Below the pieces are notes generated by a model. That model ran no database searches. It was given only the letters and a program-made list of their open reading frames with translations, and was not told the DNA's origin. DNA of 64,000 nt from Sodalis sp. dw_96 (GTDB lineage: Bacteria; Pseudomonadota; Gammaproteobacteria; Enterobacterales; Enterobacteriaceae), in contig NZ_JAAVUT010000027.1 in assembly GCF_018449575.1 (NCBI RefSeq), positions 1 through 64,000 of the forward strand. The letters are read 5' to 3'. The position numbers and the translations under genes were made by a program. Of the stretch, positions 26,825 through 34,962 are shown one piece after another; the first letter of the stretch is position 1; each line of letters opens with the position of its first letter.

Positions 26825-27154
26825 ATGATTCAACATGACGTGTTGTTCCGGTTCAAAGGGACGCTCAGTGAGGAACAGGTCCGTCGCATCGCCGTCGCGC
26901 TGCTGACCATGGATCGGTTTATTCCGGGTATTATCAAGGCCACATGGCACGAAAATATCAGCCGCGAGCAACACGATAAAGGTTTCAGACACAAGGTGAG
27001 CCTCTATTTTGCTGACCATGCGGCGCTGGAAGATTATCTTATTCACCGTCATCATCTTTACGTTCGAGAACATTTTATTCAGCCATCCCTCACCGACGGG
27101 GTATGTTCGGTTCTTATTTTTGATGCGCTATTAACCCCAGGTGAGGATGACTGA
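26825..27154 (+). CDS. Dabb (stress-responsive alpha/beta barrel) domain protein
   Basis: A 109-residue protein with the ferredoxin-like Dabb fold. Its start is MIQHDVLFRFKGTLSEEQV, the usual HxVLFKFK-type opening, and it has FRHKVSLYFADHAALEDYLIHRHH with the conserved YxxHPxH-like segment. Dabb proteins are dimers of varied, often unknown, catalytic or binding role. GAGAGG precedes the ATG. It is convergent with the UTRA regulator gene 24 bases away. Confidence 0.75.
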   Translation: MIQHDVLFRFKGTLSEEQVRRIAVALLTMDRFIPGIIKATWHENISREQHDKGFRHKVSLYFADHAALEDYLIHRHHLYVREHFIQPSLTDGVCSVLIFDALLTPGEDD

Positions 27155-27178
27155 TTTTACCCGCAATGTTTTCCACCC

Positions 27179-27928
27179 TTATTCCGCCTCCACGCTTATA
27201 TGCAGCGTGTCGTAACGCCAGTATTCCAGGTCACAATCGATAATACGCGCGTATTGATCGCGATTGATACGGGTAATGAACAGTGCCGGGCTGTTATCCG
27301 CCACTTTCAGCGCCTGTGATGCCGCAAGAGGAAAGGTGGTGGGCAACATATCAAAGCGTACCTTGCCATAACGGATCCCATAGCGGTTAGCGTAGAGTTC
27401 GGTGAGGGAGGAAGTGAGATCCTCTTTTAGTATCGCCGGGAAAAATGCGACGTTGAGGTAATGTTCGACATAAAGTACCGCTCGCCCGTCAATGCGCCGC
27501 ACCCGGCGAATGCGAAATACCCGCCCCCGCGCCGGCAGGTCCAGATGGCTGCATATCGCTTCCGGCGCCTCGATTTCACCGGCATCCAAGACTTCGGTGC
27601 CGGGTTTTCGCCCCTGTTCCCTGGCCATGGCATGAAAATGACTGCGTTGAAGCGGGTTATAGATAATTCGCGGCGGGCTGACAAACCAGCCGCGACGCTC
27701 CTCGCGATAAATCATCCCTTGTGCTTCCAGTTGACCCAGGGCTTCTCTTAAGGTGATGCGGGTGGTGGCGAATTGCTCGCTCAGGATGCGCTCCGCCGGC
27801 AAACGGTCGTTATGGGTCAATACACCTTGGGTCATCCAGCCGGTAATCGCCTGACAAATGGCGGTAACGGTTTTCTGCCGGGAAAGGCTTTGCAGAAAAG
27901 AAGCGTCATTTTGAGGCATTTTTGTCAC
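27179..27928 (-). CDS. GntR family (HutC/UTRA subfamily) transcriptional regulator
   Basis: A 249-residue regulator. The winged helix at about residues 20-85 has LPAERILSEQFATTRITLREALGQLEAQGMIYREERRGWFV. The UTRA ligand domain covers about 100-245 (RGRVFRIRRVRRIDGRAVLYVEHYLN). It is divergent from the binding-protein gene of the organophosphate-type importer, and a UTRA-style operator lies between. PhnF/PhnR regulators of phosphonate genes are close relatives by fold. Confidence 0.88.
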   Translation of the reverse strand: MTKMPQNDASFLQSLSRQKTVTAICQAITGWMTQGVLTHNDRLPAERILSEQFATTRITLREALGQLEAQGMIYREERRGWFVSPPRIIYNPLQRSHFHAMAREQGRKPGTEVLDAGEIEAPEAICSHLDLPARGRVFRIRRVRRIDGRAVLYVEHYLNVAFFPAILKEDLTSSLTELYANRYGIRYGKVRFDMLPTTFPLAASQALKVADNSPALFITRINRDQYARIIDCDLEYWRYDTLHISVEAE

Positions 27929-28059
27929 CCATCTGCATTATCGTAGTGCATGATTTTCCGCCTTTGCGGATGCGGTAGTGAAACCATAACAAAAAACAGG
28001 CTAAAAGAATTACTGACATCAAATATTCATCTTTCTTAAGTAGATTGGCTTGGTTCTTG

Positions 28060-28073
28060 CTGGACTAGACCAG
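28060..28073. promoter_or_regulatory. operator-like palindrome CTGGACTAGACCAG
   Basis: A near-perfect palindrome with CTGG/CCAG arms around CTAG, close to the TGGTCTAGACCA sites bound by PhnF/HutC-type regulators. It lies 41 bases before the binding-protein gene and between that gene and the divergent UTRA regulator. Confidence 0.6.
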
Positions 28074-28114
28074 TTTACTGTTTCATTCACACACTATCAT
28101 CCGGAGCATCACAT

Positions 28115-29176
28115 ATGAAACTTTTGTTCGCTTCAGTGTTAACTACCGCCGTTTTGCTGGCCAGTCAGGCCGGTTACGCCGCGCCCGCCGATGTGGCGGC
28201 GCTACAAAAAGCAGCACAACAAGAAGGCGAGGTTAATAGTGTCGGTATGCCGGACAGCTGGGCAAACTGGAAAGACACCTGGGCGGATTTATCCAGTAAA
28301 TATGGCCTGAAGCACAGCGACACCGACATGAGTTCGGCCCAGGAAATCGCCAAGTTCCTGGCGGAAAAAAATAATGCCAGCGCCGATATCGGCGATGTGG
28401 GATCGTCTTTCGGACCTTTGGCGGTACAAAAAGGGGTGGCGCAACCCTATAAACCCAGTACCTGGAATCAGGTGCCCGCCTGGGCCAAGGATAAGGACGG
28501 TAACTGGGCATTGGCCTATACCGGCACCATTGCTTTTATCGTCAATAAGCAGACGGTAAAACAAATACCCCATAGCTGGGCCGACCTGCTTAATGGCAGC
28601 TATAAGGTTTCCGTGGGTGACGTCAGCACCGCGGCGCAGGCGGTTAACGGCGTCCTGGCGGCGACCTATGCCATGGGCGGCAACGAAAAGAACCTGAAAC
28701 CGGGCCTGGATTTCTTTGCCAAGCTGGCCAAAGCCGGGCGGCTGGGACTGAATAATCCCACCATCGCTTCGCTGGAAAAAGGGGAAGTGGATGTGGGCAT
28801 CGTCTGGGATTTCAACGGTCTTAACTATCGCGATACCATTGATAAAACCCGTTTCGAAGTGCTGATTCCTTCCGACGGTTCCATTACCTCGGGTTATACC
28901 ACCATCATCAATAAATACGCTAAACACCCCAACGGCGCTAAATTCGCCCGGGAATATATCTTCTCCGACGCCGGACAGATCAACCTGGCCAGAGGTTATG
29001 CCCGTCCGATTCGGATAGAGCATTTAACCCTGCCGGCGGATGTTAAGGCCAAGCTGCTGCCCATCGGGCAATATAAAAATGCCCATCCCATCGCCGATCA
29101 GGCCGCCTGGGAGCAGAGTGCTAAAACCTTACCCCGCCTGTGGCAGGAAAATGTCATGATATCCATGCAGCAGTAA
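28115..29176 (+). CDS. periplasmic binding protein of an iron/phosphonate/polyamine-type ABC importer
   Basis: A 353-residue extracellular solute-binding protein. The signal peptide is MKLLFASVLTTAVLLASQ with cleavage after GYA-A near residue 23. Mature segments such as LKHSDTDMSSAQEIAKFLAEK, DIGDVGSSFG and DVGIVWDFNG belong to the SBP family 1/6 fold used by Fe3+, thiamine and 2-aminoethylphosphonate importers. It leads the plus-strand operon. The next genes encode a phosphodiesterase-superfamily enzyme and the transporter parts. Confidence 0.85.
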   Translation: MKLLFASVLTTAVLLASQAGYAAPADVAALQKAAQQEGEVNSVGMPDSWANWKDTWADLSSKYGLKHSDTDMSSAQEIAKFLAEKNNASADIGDVGSSFGPLAVQKGVAQPYKPSTWNQVPAWAKDKDGNWALAYTGTIAFIVNKQTVKQIPHSWADLLNGSYKVSVGDVSTAAQAVNGVLAATYAMGGNEKNLKPGLDFFAKLAKAGRLGLNNPTIASLEKGEVDVGIVWDFNGLNYRDTIDKTRFEVLIPSDGSITSGYTTIINKYAKHPNGAKFAREYIFSDAGQINLARGYARPIRIEHLTLPADVKAKLLPIGQYKNAHPIADQAAWEQSAKTLPRLWQENVMISMQQ

Positions 29177-29190
29177 GTCAAGGAGTCCTG

Positions 29191-29988
29191 ATGAAAACTG
29201 TGTTGGTGATACTGGACGGATTAAACTATCAGGTGGCCTATGACGCCATGGGCTATCTGCATGCGGAATGCGCGGCGGGGCACGGATGCCTCTATTCGCT
29301 GGAATGTGAATTGCCGTCATTATCGCGGCCATTGTATGAATGCATTCTTACCGGCATGCCGCCGGTGGAGAGCGGCGTGGTCCACAATAATGTGGTGCGG
29401 CTTTCCCGTCATCGCAGTATTTTTCATTATGCCCGCGCCGCCGGTTTGACCACCGCGGCCGCGGCCTATCATTGGGTCAGCGAACTCTATAACCGTGCGC
29501 CGTTCGATGCGGCGCGGGACCGGCACACCCTCGACCCTGAGGCGGTGATTCAGTACGGACATTTTTATCATGCGGATCATTATCCCGATTCCCATGTGTT
29601 CGAAGACGCTGAAAGCCTGCGACTGCGTTATCAGCCGGATTTCATGTTAATCCATCCGATGAATATCGACGATGCCGGCCATCGTTTCGGTTTATCCACG
29701 CCGCAATACCGTAACGCGGCGCGGGTGGCGGACGGGCTGTTGTCGTTATATTTACCGGAATGGCTGGCGGAGGGTTATCAGGTCCTGGTGACCGCGGATC
29801 ACGGTATGAACGATGACCGCAGCCATGGCGGTATTCTGCCGGAAGAGCGCCAGGTGCCGCTGTTTGTCTTCGGCGATGCGTTCAGCCAATCACCGGCGGC
29901 GGTGCGGCAAACCGAACTTTGCGGTACCGTATGTTCCTTACTGGGGGTAGAACATGATAAACCGGTATGTGCGGGGCTGCTCAAATGA
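29191..29988 (+). CDS. alkaline-phosphatase-superfamily phosphodiesterase/nucleotide pyrophosphatase-like enzyme
   Basis: About 265 residues from ATG 29191, which has AAGGAG seven bases upstream. Two-metal-site residues of the superfamily are visible: Asp in LVILDG, a Ser in the nucleophile loop LPSLSRPLYECILTG, Asp/His in HPMNIDDAGHRFG, Asp-His in TADHGM and a late His in DDRSHGG. No signal peptide, so it acts in the cytoplasm on what the importer brings in. Related enzymes cleave phosphodiesters or phosphonoacetate. The Ser in place of the common Thr is notable. Confidence 0.8.
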   Translation: MKTVLVILDGLNYQVAYDAMGYLHAECAAGHGCLYSLECELPSLSRPLYECILTGMPPVESGVVHNNVVRLSRHRSIFHYARAAGLTTAAAAYHWVSELYNRAPFDAARDRHTLDPEAVIQYGHFYHADHYPDSHVFEDAESLRLRYQPDFMLIHPMNIDDAGHRFGLSTPQYRNAARVADGLLSLYLPEWLAEGYQVLVTADHGMNDDRSHGGILPEERQVPLFVFGDAFSQSPAAVRQTELCGTVCSLLGVEHDKPVCAGLLK

Positions 29989-30824
29989 AAGGTAAATGGC
30001 TGGCGGCGGCCATTATGTTGCCCTTTGTACTGTTTTTCTGCGCCTTCCAGATTGCGCCGATGATCTGGATGGCCTTTAACAGCTTTAACAGCGAAGCGGG
30101 CGGTTGGGGATTTGCCAATTATCAGGAGATTCTCACCTCGCCGTTTTACCGTCAGGCCATCGTTTTTTCCCTTGAGATAACCTTCTGGTCCAGCGCGTTC
30201 GGCCTGTTGATTGCACTGGTGTGCAGCTATTCATTGCGCCAACTGGGTGTATCCCGCTTGCGAACCGCGGTGATGTCCTTCACCAATATGACCAGTAATT
30301 TTACCGGGGTACCCCTGGCGTTCGCTTTTATCATCCTGTTGGGCACCAACGGCTGTGTCACGCTGATTATGCGCCGTTACGGCGTGCTGGGGGATTTCAA
30401 CCTCTATTCCAAACCCGGGTTGATGGTGCTCTACACCTATTTTCAAATTCCGCTGGGCGTGCTGTTGCTTTATCCGGCATTCGACGCCTTGAGCGAGGAT
30501 TGGCGCGAGTCCGCCGCGTTGCTGGGGGCGGGACGGGTGCATTATTGGCGCTACATTGGTTTACCGGTGCTGGCGCCGGCTCTGTTGGGCACTTTTGTTA
30601 TTTTGCTGGCAAATGCCTTGGGGGCTTACGCCACGATTTATGCGCTGACCGGCGGTAATTTCAACGTTATTCCCATCCGTATCGCCGCCCTGGTGGCGGG
30701 GGATCTGGACCTGGATCCAAATATGGCCAGCGCACTGGGCATGTTCCTGGTGGTGCTGATGGTCTTTATCACCCTGGTGCATCAATGGATCATCCGGCGG
30801 AGCTACACCCATGTCCAACCTTGA
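29985..30824 (+). CDS. ABC transporter permease (PotB/PhnU-like)
   Basis: A 279-residue inner-membrane permease with six or so spans and the EAA loop EDWRESAALLGAGRVHYWRYIGLP. Its ATG overlaps the stop of the phosphodiesterase gene (ATGA), indicating translational coupling. It pairs with the permease at 30857. Confidence 0.88.
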   Translation: MKGKWLAAAIMLPFVLFFCAFQIAPMIWMAFNSFNSEAGGWGFANYQEILTSPFYRQAIVFSLEITFWSSAFGLLIALVCSYSLRQLGVSRLRTAVMSFTNMTSNFTGVPLAFAFIILLGTNGCVTLIMRRYGVLGDFNLYSKPGLMVLYTYFQIPLGVLLLYPAFDALSEDWRESAALLGAGRVHYWRYIGLPVLAPALLGTFVILLANALGAYATIYALTGGNFNVIPIRIAALVAGDLDLDPNMASALGMFLVVLMVFITLVHQWIIRRSYTHVQP

Positions 30825-30856
30825 TGTATCGCCGGCCGGTTGTTCAGGAGGTTACG

Positions 30857-31642
30857 ATGTCGCGTATTGAAACTTTCTATCACCGTAGCGTGGTCACGGT
30901 AATGCTGGTTATCCTGTTATCACCGTTGGTGGCCACGCTGATTTACGCTTTTTCCAGCCAGTGGGGCTCGACGATTCTGCCGGAAGGCTTCACGCTGAAA
31001 TGGATGACAGAGCTGTTGCGGGATCCCCGCTTTCTGATTGCGCTGGAGCACTCATTGATCATCTGTTTCGGCGCCCTGGCGTTATCGGTGGTGCTGGTGC
31101 TGCCATTAATGTTTGTAATTGCTTACTATTTTCCTCGGCTCGATTCGGTGATGAATATCCTGATCCTGCTGCCGTTTGCCGTGCCGCCGGTGGTGTCATC
31201 GGTGGGGTTGCTGCAGCTCTATTCCGACGGCCCGTTGGCTCTCACCGGCACGCCCTGGATTCTGATCGGTTGTTATTTCACCATTGCGCTGCCCTTTATC
31301 TACCGGGCCATCACCAATAATATGCAGGCCATTCATTTGCGCGATCTGATGGATGCGGCGCAGTTGCTGGGGGCCAGCACCTGGAAAGCGGCGATTTTGG
31401 TGGTACTGCCGAATCTGCGTAAAGGCTGCATGATCGCGCTGCTGCTGTCCTTCTCTTTTCTGATAGGTGAGTTTGTATTCGCTAACCTGCTGGTGGGCAA
31501 CCGCTTTGAAACGCTGCAGGTCTACCTGTACAACCTGCGTAACGGCAGCGGTCATTTAACCAGCGCGCTGGTCATCTCATACTTCCTGGTGGTACTGCTG
31601 CTGACCCTGGCGGCGAATACCGTTAACAAGGACAAGGATTAA
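30857..31642 (+). CDS. ABC transporter permease (PotC/PhnV-like)
   Basis: About 261 residues from ATG 30857, preceded by AGGAGG; an upstream extension overlaps the previous gene and is unlikely. It is a multi-span membrane protein with the EAA loop LRDLMDAAQLLGASTWKAAILVVLP. Second half of the import channel, directly followed by the ATPase gene. Confidence 0.88.
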   Translation: MSRIETFYHRSVVTVMLVILLSPLVATLIYAFSSQWGSTILPEGFTLKWMTELLRDPRFLIALEHSLIICFGALALSVVLVLPLMFVIAYYFPRLDSVMNILILLPFAVPPVVSSVGLLQLYSDGPLALTGTPWILIGCYFTIALPFIYRAITNNMQAIHLRDLMDAAQLLGASTWKAAILVVLPNLRKGCMIALLLSFSFLIGEFVFANLLVGNRFETLQVYLYNLRNGSGHLTSALVISYFLVVLLLTLAANTVNKDKD

Positions 31643-31644
31643 TC

Positions 31645-32637
31645 ATGTCTTATCTGGCGGTTAAACAACTCAATAAACATTACGGGCCGACCCAGGTCTT
31701 CGAGAATATCGATTTCAGCGCGGATGAGGGTGAATTTGTTACGCTGTTGGGCCCCAGCGGCTGTGGAAAATCCACTCTGTTGCGTTGCCTGGCGGGACTC
31801 ACCTCGGTGGACAGCGGGCAAATCGTTCTGCAGGGTGAAGACCTGGTGCCGCTGGCGCCGCAGCAACGGGGCATCGGCATGGTATTTCAGAGTTATGCCC
31901 TGTTCCCGAATATGACCGTGGACGGCAATGTGTCCTTCGGCCTGAAAATGCAGAAATTGCAGTCCGCCGAGATCCGCCGGCGGGTGGACGAGGTGCTGGC
32001 GTTGGTGGAGTTACAGGAGTTCGCCCACCGTTATCCGCACCAGCTTTCCGGCGGGCAGTGCCAGCGGGTTGCGCTGGCGCGATCGCTGGTGACCCGGCCG
32101 CGGCTGCTGTTGCTGGACGAGCCGCTCTCGGCATTGGATGCCCGTATTCGTAAACATTTACGGGACCAAATCCGCCGTATTCAGCAGGAGCTGCGTCTGA
32201 CGGCAATATTCGTCACCCACGATCAGGAAGAGGCCCTGACCCTGTCCGACCGGGTGGTGTTGATGAACAAGGGCAAAATCGTGCAGAACGGCAGCGCGGA
32301 AATGCTCTATACCCAGCCGGTGAATGCTTTCGCCGCCGGGTTTATCGGCAGTTACAATGTGCTGAGCCCGCAGCAGGCCGCTTTGCTGACCGGACGCCCC
32401 TGGCAGGGACAAGTGGCCGTACGGCCTGAGTCCATTACCCTGGTTCCGGCCGGACAGGGCATCGACGCGCGGGTCATCAGCCACAGCCTGCTGGGGAATG
32501 TGATCCGTTATCGCGTGCAAACGCAAGGCATTGAACTGCTGGTGGATGTTTTAAACCGTTCGGTGGCCGATCTTCATCCAAATGATATGCAGATTGGTCT
32601 ACAGTTAGATTTAGCGACATTATGTGAGGTGGCATGA
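31645..32637 (+). CDS. ABC transporter ATP-binding protein (PotA/FbpC/PhnT type)
   Basis: A 330-residue ATPase. Walker A is GPSGCGKST, signature LSGGQCQRVALARSL, Walker B LLLLDEPLSALDA, with the switch in FVTHDQEEAL. A C-terminal TOBE-type regulatory segment spans about 240-330 (VAVRPESITLVP). It starts two bases after the permease stop, and its TGA overlaps the ATG of the phosphatase gene. Confidence 0.92.
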   Translation: MSYLAVKQLNKHYGPTQVFENIDFSADEGEFVTLLGPSGCGKSTLLRCLAGLTSVDSGQIVLQGEDLVPLAPQQRGIGMVFQSYALFPNMTVDGNVSFGLKMQKLQSAEIRRRVDEVLALVELQEFAHRYPHQLSGGQCQRVALARSLVTRPRLLLLDEPLSALDARIRKHLRDQIRRIQQELRLTAIFVTHDQEEALTLSDRVVLMNKGKIVQNGSAEMLYTQPVNAFAAGFIGSYNVLSPQQAALLTGRPWQGQVAVRPESITLVPAGQGIDARVISHSLLGNVIRYRVQTQGIELLVDVLNRSVADLHPNDMQIGLQLDLATLCEVA

Positions 32638-33284
32638 GGCTGGCGCTATTCGATTTGGATGAAACCCTCATAAATGGCGATTGCGCCAGCTTGTGGAGTC
32701 GTTATATGTTCGAACTGGGATGGACGGAGGGAAGCGCCTTTGTCCAGCGGGAGCAGACGCTGATGCGGCAATATGCCCAGGGGACGCTCTCCATGGATGA
32801 GTATATGGCCTTTACCCTGCAGCCGTTAATCGGCCGGTCAACCGGCGAGGTAAAGCACCATGTGGACCGGTTTATCGAGACCGTGATTGTCCCGGCCATG
32901 CGGGAAGAGGCCGGCCGCTGTGTTGATGCCCACCGGGCGCGGGGGGACAGGGTTATCGTCATCTCCGCCTCCGGTGAGCACCTGGTGTCGCCCATTGCGC
33001 AACGTTTCGGCGTCGGTGAAACCTTATCCATTACGCCTGAGGTGCTAGACGATTCCTATACCGGTAAGACCACAGGCATATTAACCTATCGGGAAGGTAA
33101 GGTAGCCCGTTTATCGGCGCTGCTGGGGGGAGATTTATCGGTATTGACGGAGGCAAGTTTTTACTCCGATTCCAGTAACGATTTGCCCTTGCTGATTCAA
33201 GTTGGCAATCCCCATGCCGTTAATCCGGATGGCGTCCTGCTGCGGCATGCTCAAGGGGCTGGGTGGCCGATTCACCACTGGTAA
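32634..33284 (+). CDS. HAD superfamily IB phosphatase (SerB-like)
   Basis: A 216-residue HAD-IB hydrolase. Motif I is FDLDETLINGD (nucleophile Asp), motif II VIVISASGEH, and the motif III/IV region includes EGKVARL and YSDSSNDLPLL. Such enzymes remove phosphate from small monoesters such as phosphoserine or phosphocholine. Its start overlaps the ATPase stop, so it belongs to the importer operon. It would release Pi from the product of the diesterase (inference). The phosphate transporter gene yjbB begins 19 bases later. Confidence 0.85.
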   Translation: MRLALFDLDETLINGDCASLWSRYMFELGWTEGSAFVQREQTLMRQYAQGTLSMDEYMAFTLQPLIGRSTGEVKHHVDRFIETVIVPAMREEAGRCVDAHRARGDRVIVISASGEHLVSPIAQRFGVGETLSITPEVLDDSYTGKTTGILTYREGKVARLSALLGGDLSVLTEASFYSDSSNDLPLLIQVGNPHAVNPDGVLLRHAQGAGWPIHHW

Positions 33285-33303
33285 TAAAGGAGTTTCAAAA
33301 CGC

Positions 33304-34959
33304 GTGTTAACTTTGTTGCATCTGCTTTCCGCGGTGGCATTACTGGTATGGGGCACTCACATTGTCCGCACCGGGATTATGCGTGTGTACGGTGCTCGTT
33401 TACGGCAGGTGCTGAGTAGCAGCGTAGAAAAAAAACCAATGGCGTTTATGGCGGGGATCGGCGTTACGGCGCTGGTGCAAAGCAGCAACGCCACGGCAAT
33501 GCTGGTGACCTCGTTTGTGTCCCAGGGACTGGTGGCATTGACCCCCGCCCTGGTGATTATCCTCGGGGCGGATGTGGGTACCGCCTTGATGGCCCGGGTA
33601 CTGACCTTTGATTTATCCTGGCTCTCCCCGCTGTTGATTTTTGTCGGTGTTTGTCTGTTCCTCGGCCGCAAGCAGGCGCGAATCGGGCAAATAGGCAGAG
33701 TGTTTATCGGCCTGGGTCTGATCCTGCTGGCCTTGGAGCTGATTGTCACCGCCGCGACCCCCATCACGCAGGCCAACGGCGTGAAGGTCCTGTTCTCCTC
33801 CTTGACCGGAGACGTGGTGCTGGATTCCCTCACCGGCGCCCTGTTCGCCATTATCAGCTACTCCAGTCTGGCGGCGGTATTGCTCACCGCCACGCTGACC
33901 GCCACCGATGTGATCTCCTTTAAAGTTGCCCTGTGCCTGGTGATTGGCGCCAATCTCGGCAGCGGCATTCTGGCGATGATTAACGCCAGCGGACAAAACG
34001 CCGAAGGCAAGCGGGTGGCTCTCGGCAGCCTGCTGTTCAAGTTAATCGGCTGCGTGGTGGTGTTACCGGCCATTTCAATGCTGGCGTCCCTGCTGGGCCG
34101 TCTGCCGGTAAGCGCCGCCGAGCTGGTAATTTATTTCCACGTTTTTTATAACATTATCCGCTGCCTTATCCTGGTGCCGTTTGCCGGCCCGATGGCCCGT
34201 CTCTGTACGCAATGGATCGGCGATACGCCGGTAAGCGAACTCGGCGTGCGCCCCCGTCATTTGGATGTGAGCGCGCTGGATACCCCGGCGCTGGCGTTGG
34301 CCAATGCCTCACGCGAAACCCTGCGCATGGGGGATGTGGTGGAGAGTATGCTGCTGCTGCATCGCGAGGTGCTGCACGGTCAACCGAACAAAGACCGGGA
34401 GGTCCGCCGGCTGGATGATGATGTGGATGTGCTGTATACCGCCATCAAGCTTTATCTGGCGCAGATGCCCAAAGAGGATTTGGATGAGTCGGATTCCCGT
34501 CGCTGGGCGGAAATTATCGAGATGGCCCTTAATCTGGAACAGGCCGGGGACATTATCGAACGCATGACCGGCGATATCGCCGCCAAATCCCTGGCATCCC
34601 GCCGGGCATTTTCCCCCGAGGGGTTGCAGGAACTGGATACCCTCCATGAACAGCTGGTATCCAATTTGCGCCTGAGCCTGTCGGTATTCCTGTCGGGGGA
34701 TATCACCAGCGCACGGCGTCTGCGGCGGGCAAAACACCGGTTCCGCATCACCGATCGCCGTTATGCACACGCCCATGTGGACCGGCTGCATCAACAAAAC
34801 GTTCAAAGCCTGGAAACCAGCTCCCTTCATCTCGGCCTGCTGGGGGATATGAAGCGCGTCAACTCGCTGTTCTGCTCGGTGGCCTACAACGTGCTGGAAC
34901 TGGAAGAAGAGGACGCGGACGATCTGGACGATCGCCACAACGCTCCCCATATTGTCTAA
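33304..34959 (+). CDS. yjbB: Na+/phosphate cotransporter family protein with PhoU-like domain
   Basis: About 551 residues from GTG 33304, which aligns with the E. coli YjbB start (LTLLHLLSAVALLVWGTHIVRTG); GGAG lies 11 bases upstream. An open extension to 33202 lies inside the previous gene. It has two Na/Pi cotransporter repeats with the QSSNAT and ISYSSLAAV motifs, then a C-terminal PhoU-like helical domain (about 350-540). E. coli YjbB exports phosphate. It keeps its ancestral place before lysC but is now joined to the upstream organophosphate operon. Confidence 0.93.
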   Translation: MLTLLHLLSAVALLVWGTHIVRTGIMRVYGARLRQVLSSSVEKKPMAFMAGIGVTALVQSSNATAMLVTSFVSQGLVALTPALVIILGADVGTALMARVLTFDLSWLSPLLIFVGVCLFLGRKQARIGQIGRVFIGLGLILLALELIVTAATPITQANGVKVLFSSLTGDVVLDSLTGALFAIISYSSLAAVLLTATLTATDVISFKVALCLVIGANLGSGILAMINASGQNAEGKRVALGSLLFKLIGCVVVLPAISMLASLLGRLPVSAAELVIYFHVFYNIIRCLILVPFAGPMARLCTQWIGDTPVSELGVRPRHLDVSALDTPALALANASRETLRMGDVVESMLLLHREVLHGQPNKDREVRRLDDDVDVLYTAIKLYLAQMPKEDLDESDSRRWAEIIEMALNLEQAGDIIERMTGDIAAKSLASRRAFSPEGLQELDTLHEQLVSNLRLSLSVFLSGDITSARRLRRAKHRFRITDRRYAHAHVDRLHQQNVQSLETSSLHLGLLGDMKRVNSLFCSVAYNVLELEEEDADDLDDRHNAPHIV

Positions 34960-34962
34960 GCA

